Assembly (NCBI GenBank): GCA_038380435.1
Contig: JAWZYU010000005.1
Span: forward strand, 37,160,001 to 37,224,000
DNA: 64,000 nt
From: Ryuthela nishihirai
Lineage: Eukaryota; Arthropoda; Arachnida; Araneae; Heptathelidae
Direction: 5' to 3'
The position numbers and the translations under genes were made by a program. Positions 29,816 through 43,019 of this stretch are shown here, piece by piece; the stretch's first letter is position 1; every line of letters begins with the position of its first letter. The notes beneath the pieces were generated by a model that was not told the DNA's origin, did no database searches, and saw only the letters and a program-made list of their open reading frames with translations.

Positions 29816-32800
29816 CTCAGAATAATTACGCAGTAAAGGATGACACAAGTCTCAATTGCGAAAATCAACTCTCAAAGTTGTATTCTTATTAATTAAAACC
29901 CTTTCTATTAAAAGTTACCTCTATTAAAAAACTTTCGGTGTTCATTTTACCAGGACTGCTAAACGATTCCCTTTTATTAAAACTACTTGGTATTTATTTT
30001 TTCCAAACCCGTTAATCGATCCCCTAGTAAATAAAAACTCTCACTCACCTTTATTAAAATCATCCAGCGCTCGTAATAAATTAGTTTAATCGGGAAAAAA
30101 AAAATCATTCCATCGCTAGCGTACCTCCATGTTAATTTCGGGAAAAAGCCTCATCGGATCCAAGGAACACGTATTTTACTAGAAGAATGACACATTAACT
30201 GTTTCACAGAAAAATTAATAAAATTTGGTTTAAATTATTCGTAGGACTTTTATATAAGATATACCTTGCAATAGACGTTCAACAGGCTAAAAGTTTTCCA
30301 AGTCCGTTATCAGTGTATCGGAAATCGTACGTTTCCTGTAGACATCCTTCAGATCGTTTATTAGGGGGTAGCAACAGCACTTTCGCCACATCACACGATA
30401 TGGTGCAATCCTTTATCAGCTGGAAGGTCAAAAGGTCAAATGTCCAGCGCTTCACTGTGTCTGCATTTGACACTGATAAGGTTTAAAAATAGATGTTTCC
30501 TAGAATCCACATTGCTTTCTCAGATCGGACTTTGACCCCTATGTCGCAACCGACCATATTTTAAGTCCTCTTCATAGACCCCATGGTTGACCTATACTTT
30601 AAGTCCCCTTCTCGAATTTTCTTGTTTTTCCCCTGTTTAATTCATATTTTAAGCCCTCCCCTCTTCATAGACCCACCTATTGATCCACCTATATTTTAAG
30701 CCCTCCCCTCTTTAAACCAAATCAGTTTTTGCGCATTTAATCGGTGTCATCCAACGTCCATACTATTTTTAGTACGTCTCCTGTATTAAAAAAAAAAATA
30801 TTGGCTTTCGTCGCCGTATTTGAACGCGCTACCTCAGTGCCGATAGCTGAAGCGTCATCGCCAGGGCGCGGATTTTTGCGGAGATAAATCTCAACTCTGG
30901 CCCTGCTATCCGCTCGACAATATTTGCTACTGGTCAAACGATTTCCTTCATTAAAAATAAAAACTAATTAAATAATGGGGTATCACTGGAAAAATACTGG
31001 GAAGCACCCAAACTGATTTCGTGCTAAAACATCTCCAGATTTCAGCTTACTTGAAAAACTATTGTTAGAAATGAACCAGTGACTTGAATCACTCAACTTC
31101 CATAAGAATACACAATTATGGTACAGTGTCGGGAAAAAATATGTTTCAACGAAATTCAATTGCATGTATTACGATCAGAAAAATAATTTAGTGGACAAAG
31201 TTTAAAATAGTTATTAAATGGTACCTTACAGTGCAAGTGCGCTTCAGGCGAAAAGCCTCCCCTTCGAACACTGCACCCCGTTTTTCCGAAGTAACTGTGT
31301 CACAAGTCTTCCTACATCATCCCTAAACAGAGAATCGGATTCAATGTGCAAGAAGATCAAGACCTCATTTGAAGGAGCACATAGTGGATACTGTACTCCA
31401 TAGTGAAATGAACATTGGCCTCTTGCGGGACCTAGTTATATCCCTACTCCAAGAGAATTACTAATGAAAACGTGCTATTGTTAATGTATGTAATTCCGAC
31501 AAAAAATGTTTTGTCTGTTTTAGCCACTTTGTATCCTGCAATAGGAAACACTGAACACCTTAACAACTATATACATTTAGAAGAAAACACATCAGGTCTA
31601 ATTTTCCCTTTAACAATAAATCAAATATCTAAATTCGAAAAAATTAACATTTCTGTCTGGATACGAGAAAGAGATGTTCCCACTCTACATCACACCATTC
31701 AGATTTAAAGCGCACGCAAATCTCCTACTGTTATCAGACGATGAAAAGTAGCATTATTGTTCCATTAAGAATTTGTTTCTATGAAATTCAAAGGGAGAAT
31801 GCTGTTTTCCATATTATAGGGAATGCAATTAATACATTCCCTGCAGATGGCTGTCCTTTAGGTTATGAAATAATCTTATTAGAACGCTTAAAATTGAGAT
31901 GACACACATTAGCTCCTCGGAGAAGCGCTAGCGGGTAGAAGACTATACCCGTGTAATGAAAATATTCATTCGACATAAAAAAAAACTACGCCAATATCGC
32001 GTACACTGACGTGCTCCTCTTAGCTGATGTGTTTGGTGGCAGATACTGACCCCTGCTATGTTTACACAGGCTCCTGCCTTCATACCTGAAGATGACAAAT
32101 ACTAGAGTTGATAACCTACAATGTATCTTTTTGGAAGGCATACGAGGAGGAATTTCGGTGATATGCAGACAACAAGCATGTAGAATGAAAAACTGATTGC
32201 AAGTTTGCTTTACTGTCATACAAACCTGAAAAGAGATGAAATGGGTAGTACTTTACCCATGATACACCATGTGACTAGGTCGTTAAATCAAATTACATGC
32301 ATAAACGAAAATTAGAAAAACGACGAAATGCTTGGTAAATTCAATGAGAATCACTAAAATGTAAAGAGTGTTGGAATATCTGTAAATGCACACACATTTC
32401 AGTGGATAGGTGAATATTTTCACAATTCTTTGGAAGTGGAAGGCACAATAACTGTAAAACATACTGTGACGAGAGAGAAAGTATAAAAATGTAGTGGGAT
32501 GGTTGTAAAAAATCGCTTCAAAACAGAAAATTACAACGCAAATACTGAAAGATAGAAAAAAACGACTATTCGACGGTTATTCCAAACTGCTATCTCACGC
32601 TCTTTTCAGATTTCCTGGTTCTATAGTTCCCTGGTACGTAACGCATAAGTGTGGGTGTAGTTGGCTATTTTTCGTTGCAAACACAAGTTGTTTTCACTAT
32701 TAGTTATTTTTCCTGCATGAGAATACACATTTCTATACTACATTGTGTACACACGGATGGACGAATATCACAAAATACTTTGCATATAGAAAACATCAGC

Positions 32801-33180
32801 AAAGAACCACAGAAGTTTGGAAATTTAAAATCTGAAAACTCAGTGTTGATAAGAAAACAACAATATTTTCAGTACTTCCATGAAAAGTTCGGTCCCAGAA
32901 TCGATCCGCTAGACCTAACTTTGCATTCTCTGACTTCAACCACCGATAAAACGTAATGTAAGCTCTCTCGTCGGTTATCCCAAGTCGCTATCTCTTTTCA
33001 GAGTTTCTGGTCCCCTCGGTACGTTTGAATAAGTGCATAAGTGTGGGTGAAGATGGCTATTTTTCGCTGCAAACACAAGTTTTTCGACAAAGATAGGGTG
33101 TTTCACTACAATCTAACACGGGATTTCATGTGTGTTTAGTTATTTTTCTTGCATGAGAATATTTCTAATCCTTCTCATAG

Positions 33181-33360
33181 ACAGCAGGTTAGTTACTTCG
33201 GATCTAACAAAGCCAAGGTTTGAGATCCATAGTAAGACATTAACGTTTGTGTTGTTTTCCTACCAAGATCCCGACATCCTCTCACCCCCTTCTACTGGGT
33301 CGTATGAAAAAATCCTGTAACTGTTACGAGAATTAGCTGCGTGAAGGCGTATTTATTTTT
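33181..33360 (+). mobile_element. Strongly diverged SINE-L inside the left arm
   Basis: The order of SINE-L landmarks is still visible: GGTTAGTTACTTCGGATCTA (head), CAAGGTTTGAGATCC (B-box region), AAGACATTAACGTTTGTGTTG, CATCCTCTCA, TTCTACTGGGTCGTATGAAA, AGCTGCGTGAAGGCGTATTT. The mirrored copy is at 38208-38387. This is an inference from word order, not from a strong alignment. Confidence 0.55.
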
Positions 33361-33753
33361 AAAGCAAAGACACACTAATATCGGACTCGTTAGCTAGAGA
33401 ACGATATATTAACTTGCTAAAGTTTGATTTTAACGATCAGATAGTGTATACATCGCCACTTTTTTAGTTCATACTAATATCTTCTAACTTTTAAAGGAAA
33501 TATTATCTCATTATAAGCGATTTCATACAAAGAGATACGCACTCTATGCTTCACATTTAAATCTATAGAGATAACCGTCACTACCCATGGAACACATCTG
33601 TGAAAAAACACGCTATGATAGGGTTTGAGAAAGATTTTTAGCCCATGGGGGTGGTGCACTGCAGGAAAGCACATTATCTTTGTTATCAGAACCTACATGA
33701 AAGTTATACTGTTTGGGTTTGTGAAAGATTCTTTAGTTCACAGGGCACCGCAT
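33280..33753 (+). repeat. ~475-bp direct repeat in the left arm, copy 1
   Basis: Matches 34586-35060 at high identity: TTCTACTGGGTCGTATG, GGACTCG-TAGCTAGAGAACG, CCCATGGAACACATCTGTG, and an end at CACAGGGCACCGCAT. The mirror lies in the right arm at about 37815-38288. Confidence 0.9.
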
Positions 33754-33779
33754 TACAGTAAAGCATATTGTCTTGTACG

Positions 33780-34200
33780 TATGTCTGTCTGTATGTTTGT
33801 TTGTCTCTCTCTCTCTCTCTGTATGTGTGTGTGTGTTTGTGTCTATGTGTAAATATGTATGTTACTACGAAATGTGTGTAGGTATATGCATATATGTCAA
33901 GATGTAACTGTGTCTTCATGTTTTCTCTGTAGATGTGTGTGTGTTTCAATGAATCTTGTATGTGTGCGTATGTGAGTTGTGTATGTTCATGTATGTTAAT
34001 TTGTTTCTTTATATGTATAAGTTTTCGTGCGTGTGCGTATGTGTTAAGATGTCTGTATGCACATAGTCGTTTCTCTGTATGTATATACGTCTTCATGTTT
34101 GTTTCTCTCTCTCTGTATGTGTGTTAAAGTGTCTGTATGTGTTTCATCTTTATGTGTATATGTTATTGTATGTGTGTGTGTGTGTGTTTGTTCACATGCA
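33780..34200. repeat. GT/CT-rich simple-sequence stretch
   Basis: Interrupted TATGTGTGTG and TCTCTCTCTC tracts give the Cys/Val-rich or His/Thr-rich frames on either strand. These frames are low-complexity by-products. The mirror copy is at about 37368-37788. Confidence 0.9.
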
Positions 34201-34585
34201 AGAATAAACATATTGTCTTACGACACTTGCTTGCTACAGAAGAAGCTAACAATTTAAAACGAGACTAGTGGTTATGCAAAATATTTCATCACAGATCTTA
34301 ACTTGAATACTCATATTTCAGGATGTGTAAGGGTTTTTCTTTAGCACGTTCGAATATTTTTTGAGCACGACTGTCTTACGTTACGTTTCCTGTCAGATGC
34401 CTCGTAACGAAGAAAGCGTGTGTGTGTGTTTTTACAATACAGAAGAGGACATTCAACCGAGAATATTTCAAACTTAGAATAACACAACATCCTGATGCGT
34501 TAAGAACGAAGCGGAGGGATACAAACAGCTGGAAAATGACCTGAAACTATCGAAATCCTGTTGTTTCGCGCAAGGGAACGAAGGA

Positions 34586-35060
34586 CCTCTCACCACCTTC
34601 TACTGGGTCGTATGAAAAAATCCTGTAACTGTTACGACAATTAGCTGCGTGAAGGCGTATTTATTTTTAAAGCAAAGACACACTAATTTCGGACTCGCTA
34701 GCTAGAGAACGATATATTAACTTGCTAAAGTTTGATTTTAACGATCAGATAGTGTATACATCACCACTTTTTTAGTTCATACTAATAACTTCTAACTTTT
34801 AAAGGAAATATTGTTTCATTATAAGCGATTTCATACAAAGAGATACGCACTCTATGCTTCACATTTAAATCTATAGAGATAACGGTCACTACCCATGGAA
34901 CACATCTGTGAAAAAACATGCTATGATAGGGTTTGAGAAAGATTTTTAGCCCATGGGGTGGTGCACTGCAGGAAAGCACATTATCTTTGATATCAGAACC
35001 TACATGAAAGTTATACTGTTTGGGTTTGAGAAAGATTCTTTAGTTCACAGGGCACCGCAT
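34586..35060 (+). repeat. ~475-bp direct repeat in the left arm, copy 2
   Basis: Second copy of 33280-33753. After it the sequence continues with GAATAAGCGCATAAGTGTGG, which repeats 33027-33150, so the inner end of the arm is a patchwork of earlier segments of the same arm. Confidence 0.9.
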
Positions 35061-35133
35061 GAATAAGCGCATAAGTGTGGGTGAAGATGGCTATTTTTCG
35101 CTGCAAACACAAGTTTTTCGACAAAGATAGGGT

Positions 35134-36432
35134 GTTTCACTACAATCTAACACGGGATTTCATATTTGTTTAGTTATTTTTCCCTGCATATTTCTATACT
35201 AGTGTGGAATTCTTAGAAAAGTGGTACTATGTTCGTGTGAAAGTGGTTCTGGCAAGCACACGTTTTTTGATAAGGTCATGCACCCTGTTTGGAAAGAACA
35301 CTCTCTATGGAGCATTACTCCTGTAAATTCCATAAGCATAATGCTTCGCGATTCTGAGGTCCCCATAACTGATAGACAATACTTTGCGTTTACAGAACCT
35401 AACGCATAAAGTCTTTCACACTTCAAACTTAATCATCACATTTCAGAAAGAAAGACGATTCAAAATGAAAGGAGAAGCGTAAGAAAAGCGTCCTACCCAG
35501 CATTCTTACATTAAAGGAAAACGTAAGCATTCATTGCCTCAAAACAACTAAGACAGAGGGCGCCATGCGCCAGCTTGAAAGGCCTCAAGAAGGTTGAGAA
35601 CAATGGTTTAACCATCCATTTTTAAGTATTAGGGCGTTCATGTTACAATTTCTTACAACAACGTTCATATCTAGTGAAGATGGAACATTCACTTTTTGTG
35701 TAAGCATGTGAATATTACATTTCAGCAACATTCACTTTTCGTGTAAGCATATGAATATTACATTTCAGCTGTATGTGAACCAAACATTCACTTGAGAAGA
35801 ATATTTAAAAAATATTAGTGTGAACTCATGGATACATAAAACGTGTCTCCTTCTTGTGTCTCTTCATATCTATATACTATTCTTACGAACACAAAAGATA
35901 GAACTTTCGAAGGAAGATGATCAGTGCAACAGTTAAAAAACTGATTTTCTGTGTTTTGGGGCTTTTCACCAATACCATCTAGTGGCAAAAATGTTGACTG
36001 GCTGATTCGAGTAAAAACAAGATTATTACTTTTAAACAGTCTGTTTATGAATATGTAGGAGAATGATTCTCTGATCTTATGCAAAGTATATTCTTGTGTA
36101 ATGTATGGTATTATTCAACGGATGTCTTTCTAAGTGTATGCATATATCCGTGCAATAGACTAAGTTTTTTCTCACACACTTGTTTCGTCTCTGTAATTGT
36201 ATGTTTGTGAGTGCTTATGCTTTCATGTTTGTGTGTGTGTGTGTATGTTTCTGTGTGCGGGTGAGTGTGTGCGTGCGTATGTTTTCATGTGTGTGTGTGT
36301 ATGTGTGTATACGTCTTAATGTCTCTCTCTCTCGGTGTGTCTGTATGTGTATATGTTATCGTATGTGTACGTGTGCGTTTGTTCACATGCAAGAATAAGC
36401 ATATTGTCTATTGGTGTCTGGATTGTATGTCT
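35134..36432. repeat. Spacer of large inverted repeat 1 (1.3 kb)
   Basis: Not shared between the arms. It contains a two-copy 43-bp tandem repeat (35685-35727 and 35728-35770, AACATTCACTTTTTGTGTAA) and a GT-rich tract at 36225-36380. The segment around 35630-35800 is similar, in reverse orientation, to 45290-45460. No gene recognised. Confidence 0.85.
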
Positions 36433-37367
36433 ACCCTATCTTTGTCGAAAAACTTGTGTTTGCAGCGAAAAATAGCCATCTTCACCCACACTTATGCGCT
36501 TATTCATGCGGTGCCCTGTGAACTAAAGAATCTTTCTCAAACCCAAACAGTATAACTTTCATGTAGGTTCTGATATCAAAGATAATGTGCTTTCCTGCAG
36601 TGCACCACCCCATGGGCTAAAAATCTTTCTCAAACCCTATCATAGCATGTTTTTTCACAGATGTGTTCCATGGGTAGTGACCGTTATCTCTATAGATTTA
36701 AATGTGAAGCATAGAGTGCGTATCTCTTTGTATGAAATCGCTTATAATGAAACAATATTTCCTTTAAAAGTTAGAAGTTATTAGTATGAACTAAAAAAGT
36801 GGTGATGTATACACTATCTGATCGTTAAAATCAAACTTTAGCAAGTTAATATATCGTTCTCTAGCTAGCGAGTCCGAAATTAGTGTGTCTTTGCTTTAAA
36901 AATAAATACGCCTTCACGCAGCTAATTGTCGTAACAGTTACAGGATTTTTTCATACGACCCAGTAGAAGGTGGTGAGAGGTCCTTCGTTCCCTTGCGCGA
37001 AACAACAGGATTTCGATAGTTTCAGGTCATTTTCCAGCTGTTTGTATCCCTCCGCTTCGTTCTTAATGCATCAGGATGTTGTGTTATTCTAAGTTTGAAA
37101 TATTCTCGGTTGAATGTCCTCTTCTGTATTGTAAACACACACACACACACGCTTTCTTCGTTACGAGGCATCTGACAGGAAACGTAACGTAAGACAGTCG
37201 TGCTCAAAAAATATTCGAACGTGCTAAAGAAAAATCCTTACACATCCTGAAATATGAGTATTCAAGTTAAGATCTGTGATGAAATATTTTGCATAACCAC
37301 TAGTCTCGTTTTAAATTGTTAGCTTCTTCTGTAGCAAGCAAGTGTCGTAAGACAATATGTTTATTCT

Positions 37368-37788
37368 TGCATGTGAACAAACACACACACACACACATAC
37401 AATAACATATACACATAAAGATGAAACACATACAGACACTTTAACACACATACAGAGAGAGAGAAACAAACATGAAGACGTATATACATACAGAGAAACG
37501 ACTATGTGCATACAGACATCTTAACACATACGCACACGCACGAAAACTTATACATATAAAGAAACAAATTAACATACATGAACATACACAACTCACATAC
37601 GCACACATACAAGATTCATTGAAACACACACACATCTACAGAGAAAACATGAAGACACAGTTACATCTTGACATATATGCATATACCTACACACATTTCG
37701 TAGTAACATACATATTTACACATAGACACAAACACACACACACATACAGAGAGAGAGAGAGAGACAAACAAACATACAGACAGACATA
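37368..37788. repeat. CA/GA-rich simple-sequence stretch, mirror of 33780-34200
   Basis: Interrupted ACACACACAC and GAGAGAGAGA tracts, complementary to the left-arm stretch and as long as it. The 130-codon frame over it (37472-37864) is a simple-repeat artefact. Confidence 0.9.
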
Positions 37789-38207
37789 CGTACAAGACAA
37801 TATGCTTTACTGTAATGCGGTGCCCTGTGAACTAAAGAATCTTTCACAAACCCAAACAGTATAACTTTCATGTAGGTTCTGATAACAAAGATAATGTGCT
37901 TTCCTGCAGTGCACCACCCCCATGGGCTAAAAATCTTTCTCAAACCCTATCATAGCGTGTTTTTTCACAGATGTGTTCCATGGGTAGTGATGGTTATCTC
38001 TATAGATTTAAATGTGAAGCATAGAGTGCGTATCTCTTTGTATGAAATCGCTTATAATGAGATAATATTTCCTTTAAAAGTTAGAAGATATTAGTATGAA
38101 CTAAAAAAGTGGCGATGTATACACTATCTGATCGTTAAAATCAAACTTTAGCAAGTTAATATATCGTTCTCTAGCTAACGAGTCCGATATTAGTGTGTCT
38201 TTGCTTT

Positions 38208-38387
38208 AAAAATAAATACGCCTTCACGCAGCTAATTCTCGTAACAGTTACAGGATTTTTTCATACGACCCAGTAGAAGGGGGTGAGAGGATGTCGGGAT
38301 CTTGGTAGGAAAACAACACAAACGTTAATGTCTTACTATGGATCTCAAACCTTGGCTTTGTTAGATCCGAAGTAACTAACCTGCTGT
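38208..38387 (-). mobile_element. Strongly diverged SINE-L inside the right arm
   Basis: Mirror image of 33181-33360, carried along by the inverted duplication and not an independent insertion. It shows one or two base differences from the left-arm copy. Confidence 0.55.
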
Positions 38388-41300
38388 CTACGAGAAGGAT
38401 TAGAAATATTCTCATGCAAGAAAAATAACTAAACACACATGAAATCCCGTGTTAGATTGTAGTGAAACACCCTATCTTTGTCGAAAAACTTGTGTTTGCA
38501 GCGAAAAATAGCCATCTTCACCCACACTTATGCACTTATTCAAACGTACCGAGGGGACCAGAAACTCTGAAAACAGATAGCGACTTGGGATAACCGACGA
38601 GAGAGCTTACATTACGTTTTATCGGTGGTTGAAGTCAGAGAATGCAAAGTTAGGTCTAGCGGATCGATTCTGGGACCGAACTTTTCATGGAAGTACTGAA
38701 AATATTGTTGTTTTCTTATCAACACTGAGTTTTCAGATTTTAAATTTCCAAACTTCTGTGGTTCTTTGCTGATGTTTTCTATTTGCAAAGTATTTTGTGA
38801 TATTCGTCCATCCGTGTGTACACAATGTAGTATAGAAATGTGTATTCTCATGCAGGAAAAATAACTAATAGTGAAAACAACTTGTGTTTGCAACGAAAAA
38901 TAGCCAACTACACCCACACTTATGCGTTACGTACCAGGGAACTATAGAACCAGGAAATCTGAAAAGAGCGTGAGATAGCAGTTTGGAATAACCGTCGAAT
39001 AGTCGTTTTTTTCTATCTTTCAGTATTTGCGTTGTAATTTTCTGTTTTGAAGCGATTTTTTACAACCATCCCACTACATTTTTATACTTTCTCTCTCGTC
39101 ACAGTATGTTTTACAGTTATTGTGCCTTCCACTTCCAAAGAATTGTGAAAATATTCACCTATCCACTGAAATGTGTGTGCATTTACAGATATTCCAACAC
39201 TCTTTACATTTTAGTGATTCTCATTGAATTTACCAAGCATTTCGTCGTTTTTCTAATTTTCGTTTATGCATGTAATTTGATTTAACGACCTAGTCACATG
39301 GTGTATCATGGGTAAAGTACTACCCATTTCATCTCTTTTCAGGTTTGTATGACAGTAAAGCAAACTTGCAATCAGTTTTTCATTCTAAATGCTTGTTGTC
39401 TGCATATCACCGAAATTCCTCCTCGTATGCCTTCCAAAAAGATACATTGTAGGTTATCAACTCTAGTATTTGTCATCTTCAGGTATGAAGGCAGGAGCCT
39501 GTGTAAACATAGCAGGGGTCAGTATCTGCCACCAAACACATCAGCTAAGAGGAGCACGTCAGTGTACGCGATATTGGCGTAGTTTTTTTTTTTTATGTCG
39601 AATGAATATTTTCATTACACGGGTATAGTCTTCTACCCGCTAGCGCTTCTCCGAGGAGCTAATGTGTGTCATCTCAATTTTAAGCGTTCTAATAAGATTA
39701 TTTCATAACCTAAAGGACAGCCATCTGCAGGGAATGTATTAATTGCATTCCCTATAATATGGAAAACAGCATTCTCCCTTTGAATTTCATAGAAACAAAT
39801 TCTTAATGGAACAATAATGCTACTTTTCATCGTCTGATAACAGTAGGAGATTTGCGTGCGCTTTAAATCTGAATGGTGTGATGTAGAGTGGGAACATCTC
39901 TTTCTCGTATCCAGACAGAAATGTTAATTTTTTCGAATTTAGATATTTGATTTATTGTTAAAGGGAAAATTAGACCTGATGTGTTTTCTTCTAAATGTAT
40001 ATAGTTGTTAAGGTGTTCAGTGTTTCCTATTGCAGGATACAAAGTGGCTAAAACAGACAAAACATTTTTTGTCGGAATTACATACATTAACAATAGCACG
40101 TTTTCATTAGTAATTCTCTTGGAGTAGGGATATAACTAGGTCCCGCAAGAGGCCAATGTTCATTTCACTATGGAGTACAGTATCCACTATGTGCTCCTTC
40201 AAATGAGGTCTTGATCTTCTTGCACATTGAATCCGATTCTCTGTTTAGGGATGATGTAGGAAGACTTGTGACACAGTTACTTCGGAAAAACGGGGTGCAG
40301 TGTTCGAAGGGGAGGCTTTTCGCCTGAAGCGCACTTGCACTGTAAGGTACCATTTAATAACTATTTTAAACTTTGTCCACTAAATTATTTTTCTGATCGT
40401 AATACATGCAATTGAATTTCGTTGAAACATATTTTTTCCCGACACTGTACCATAATTGTGTATTCTTATGAAAGTTGAGTGATTCAAGTCACTGGTTCAT
40501 TTCTAACAATAGTTTTTCAAGTAAGCTGAAATCTGGAGATGTTTTAGCACGAAATCAGTTTGGGTTCTTCCCAGTATTTTCCCAGTGATACCCCATTATT
40601 TAATTAGTTTTTATTTTTAATGAAGGAAATCGTTTTACCAGTAGCAAATATTGTCGAGCGGATAGCAGAGCCAGAGTTGAGATTTATCTCCGCAAAAATC
40701 CGCGCCCTGGCGATGACGCTTCAGCTATCGGCACTGAGGTAGCGCGTTCAAATACGGCGACGAAAGCCAATATTTTTTTTTTAAATACAGGAGACGTACT
40801 AAAAATAGTATGGACGTTGGATGACACCGATTAAATGCGCAAAAACTGATTTGGTTTAAAGAGGGGAGGGCTTAAAATATAGGTGGATCAATAGGTGGGT
40901 CTATGAAGAGGGGAGGGCTTAAAATATGAATTAAACAGGGGAAAAACAAGAAAATTCGAGAAGGGGACTTAAAGTATAGGTCAACCATGGGGTCTATGAA
41001 GAGGACTTAAAATATGGTCGGTTGCGACATAGGGGTCAAAGTCCGATCTGAGAAAGCAATGTGGATTCTAGGAAACATCTATTTTTAAACCTTATCAGTG
41101 TCAAATGCAGACACAGTGAAGCGCTGGACATTTGACCTTTCGACCTTCCAGCTGATAAAGGATTGCACCATATCGTGTGATGTGGCGAAAGTGCTGTTGC
41201 TACCCCCTAATAAACGATCTGAAGGATGTCTACAGGAAACGTACGATTTCCGATACACTGATAACGGACTTGGAAAACTTTTAGCCTGTTGAACGTCTAT

Positions 41301-41757
41301 TGCAAGGTAGATCTTATATACAAGTCCTACGAATAATTTAAACCAAATTTTATTAATTTTTCTGTGAAACAGTTACTGTGTCATTCTTCTAGTAAAATAC
41401 GTGTACCATGGATCCGATGAGGCTTTTTCCCGAAATTAACGTGGAGGTACGCTAGCGATGGAATGATTTTTTTTTTTTCCCGATTAAACTGATTTATTAC
41501 GAGCGCTGGATGATTTTAATAAAGGTGAGTGAGAGTTTTTATTTACTAGGGGATCGATTAACGGGTTTGGAAAAAATAAATACCAAGTAGTTTTAATAAA
41601 AGGGAATCGTTTAGCAGTCCTGGTAAAATGAACACCGAAAGTTTTTTAATAGAGGTAACTTTTAATAGAAAGGGTTTTAATTAATAAGAATACAACTTTG
41701 AGAGTTGATTTTCGCAATTGAGACTTGTGTCATCCTTTACTGCGTAATTATTCTGAG

Positions 41758-42560
41758 ACTTGTAATCCGAGGGAAGGAGGGGGCTTAAAATATAGGTAGG
41801 GTTTAAAATATAGGTCAGCCAGGAGGGTCTGCAAAAACCAGGGTTTAAAATATAGGTGAGTCTGAAATAAAGAAAAATCGAGACTATTCGAGAAGGAGAG
41901 CTTAAAATATAGGTGTGTCAACCAGGGAGTTTGCAAAATCGAGGTTTTAAAATAAAAGGTGAGTCTGAAATATAGGTCAACCATGTGGTTTGCAAAATCC
42001 ATGACTTAAAATATAGGTAGGGCTTAAAATATAGGTCAACCAGGGGATTTGCAAGTGGAGGGTTTAAAATATAAGTCAACCATTGGGGGGGGGGGGGTCT
42101 GAAATAAAGAAAAATCGAGACTATTCGAGAAGGGGAGCTTAAAATATAGGTCAACCAGAGGGATGGGGTCTATGAAGAGGGCTTAAAATAAAAGGTAAGT
42201 CTGAAATAAAGAAAAATCGAGACTATTCGAGAGGGGGGGTTAAAATATAGGTAGGGCTTAAAATATAGGTCAACCAGGGGGTTTGCAAGTGGAGGGTTTA
42301 AAATATAAGTCAACCATTGGGGGGTCTGAAATAAAGAAAAATCGAGACTATTCGAGAAGGGGAGCTTAAAATATAGGTCAACCAGGGGGGTTTGCAAAAT
42401 CGAGGTTTTAAAATAAAAGGTAAGTCTGAAATAAAGAAAAATCGAGACTATTCGAGAGGGGGGAGGTTAAAATATAGGTCAACCAGGGGGTTTGCAAAAT
42501 CGAGGTTTTAAAATAAAAGGCGAGTCTGAAATAAAGAAAAATCGAGACTATTCGAGAAGG
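41758..42560. repeat. AT-rich minisatellite array, right arm
   Basis: Reverse complement of the left-arm array, built on CTTAAAATATAGGTCAACCA and AAAGAAAAATCGAGACTATT. It is about 222 bp shorter than its left-arm counterpart, which accounts for the change in the coordinate sum. Confidence 0.9.
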
Positions 42561-43019
42561 AGGACTTAAAATTAGAGTTAAAAACTAGATATCACCAGGG
42601 GTTAAAAGGGGGAGGAATTTTTAATTATGATTTATTAATTATGAATTATTAATACCACGACAGTTGCTACGCCAGGGTCAATTTCCTGTTGATTGCAACA
42701 TAGGGGTCAAAGTTCAGAAGGCAACGTGGACCAACACGGGCCAATTTCCGGTCGATTGCGACATAGGGGGTCCAAGTCAAGAAGGCAACGTGGACGATTG
42801 CGACATAGGGGGGGAAAGCACTGTGCAAAGGGGAAACGGTCGGTTGTGAATAAACTACTTAGGCGCTATTCAGACAATGTTAGTCACAAGCGGTTTCTAT
42901 TTGCCATATAGATGGAAAGCATGTCTTACAAGTACCAAAAGCTGTTTCCAAACGTAATTTTCTGCTTTTAAATTTAGCATTTAAAACAAAACAAATTTCG
43001 TAATAATTGCGTTCAAGAT

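Larger units (their letters stand above)
28492..35133 (+). repeat. Large inverted repeat 1, left arm (6.6 kb)
   Basis: The arm starts at AGTAGTTTATTCACAACCG and ends at GACAAAGATAGGGT. The plus-strand sequence is matched in reverse complement by 36433-42859 almost base for base. Corresponding positions add up to about 71,566-71,573 in the inner part and 71,351 outside an array where this arm is about 222 bp longer. By eye the arms differ at only about one base per hundred. No gene was recognised inside. Contents from outside inward are short tandem repeats, a ~1-kb AT-rich minisatellite, single-copy-looking sequence, a diverged SINE-L, a GT-rich stretch between two ~475-bp direct repeats, and the inner end. 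Confidence 0.97.
36433..42859 (-). repeat. Large inverted repeat 1, right arm (6.4 kb)
   Basis: Reverse complement of 28492-35133, running from ACCCTATCTTTGTC to AATAAACTACT. Differences from the left arm include single bases (for example at about 38392, CTACGAG against CTATGAG on the same strand), the length of a poly-G run at 42086-42097, and one missing minisatellite block. Immediately outside, the flanks of the two arms are unrelated. Confidence 0.97.

Noticed and set aside
28954..29825. Frames with repeated LVDLYFKP or YILNPP words
   Set aside because: They are translations of the AT-rich minisatellite. The repetition comes from the DNA unit, and the mirrored copies behave the same way.
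33704..34127. Cys/Val-rich and His/Thr-rich frames of up to 130 codons in the palindrome arms
   Set aside because: They lie on interrupted GT and CT simple repeats, occur in both strands and mirror each other in the two arms, so they are low-complexity artefacts.
28492..42859. CRISPR-like or prokaryotic explanation for the regularly repeated words
   Set aside because: The repeats are adjacent tandem units without unique spacers, no cas-like gene exists, and the window is full of eukaryotic pol III SINEs and LINEs.
28492..42859. Palindrome as a plain sequencing hairpin artefact
   Set aside because: A missed-adapter read would give identical arms with little spacer. Here there is a 1.3-kb unshared spacer, base differences and a 222-bp length difference. 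The possibility is not fully excluded without reads, so it is kept as a check.
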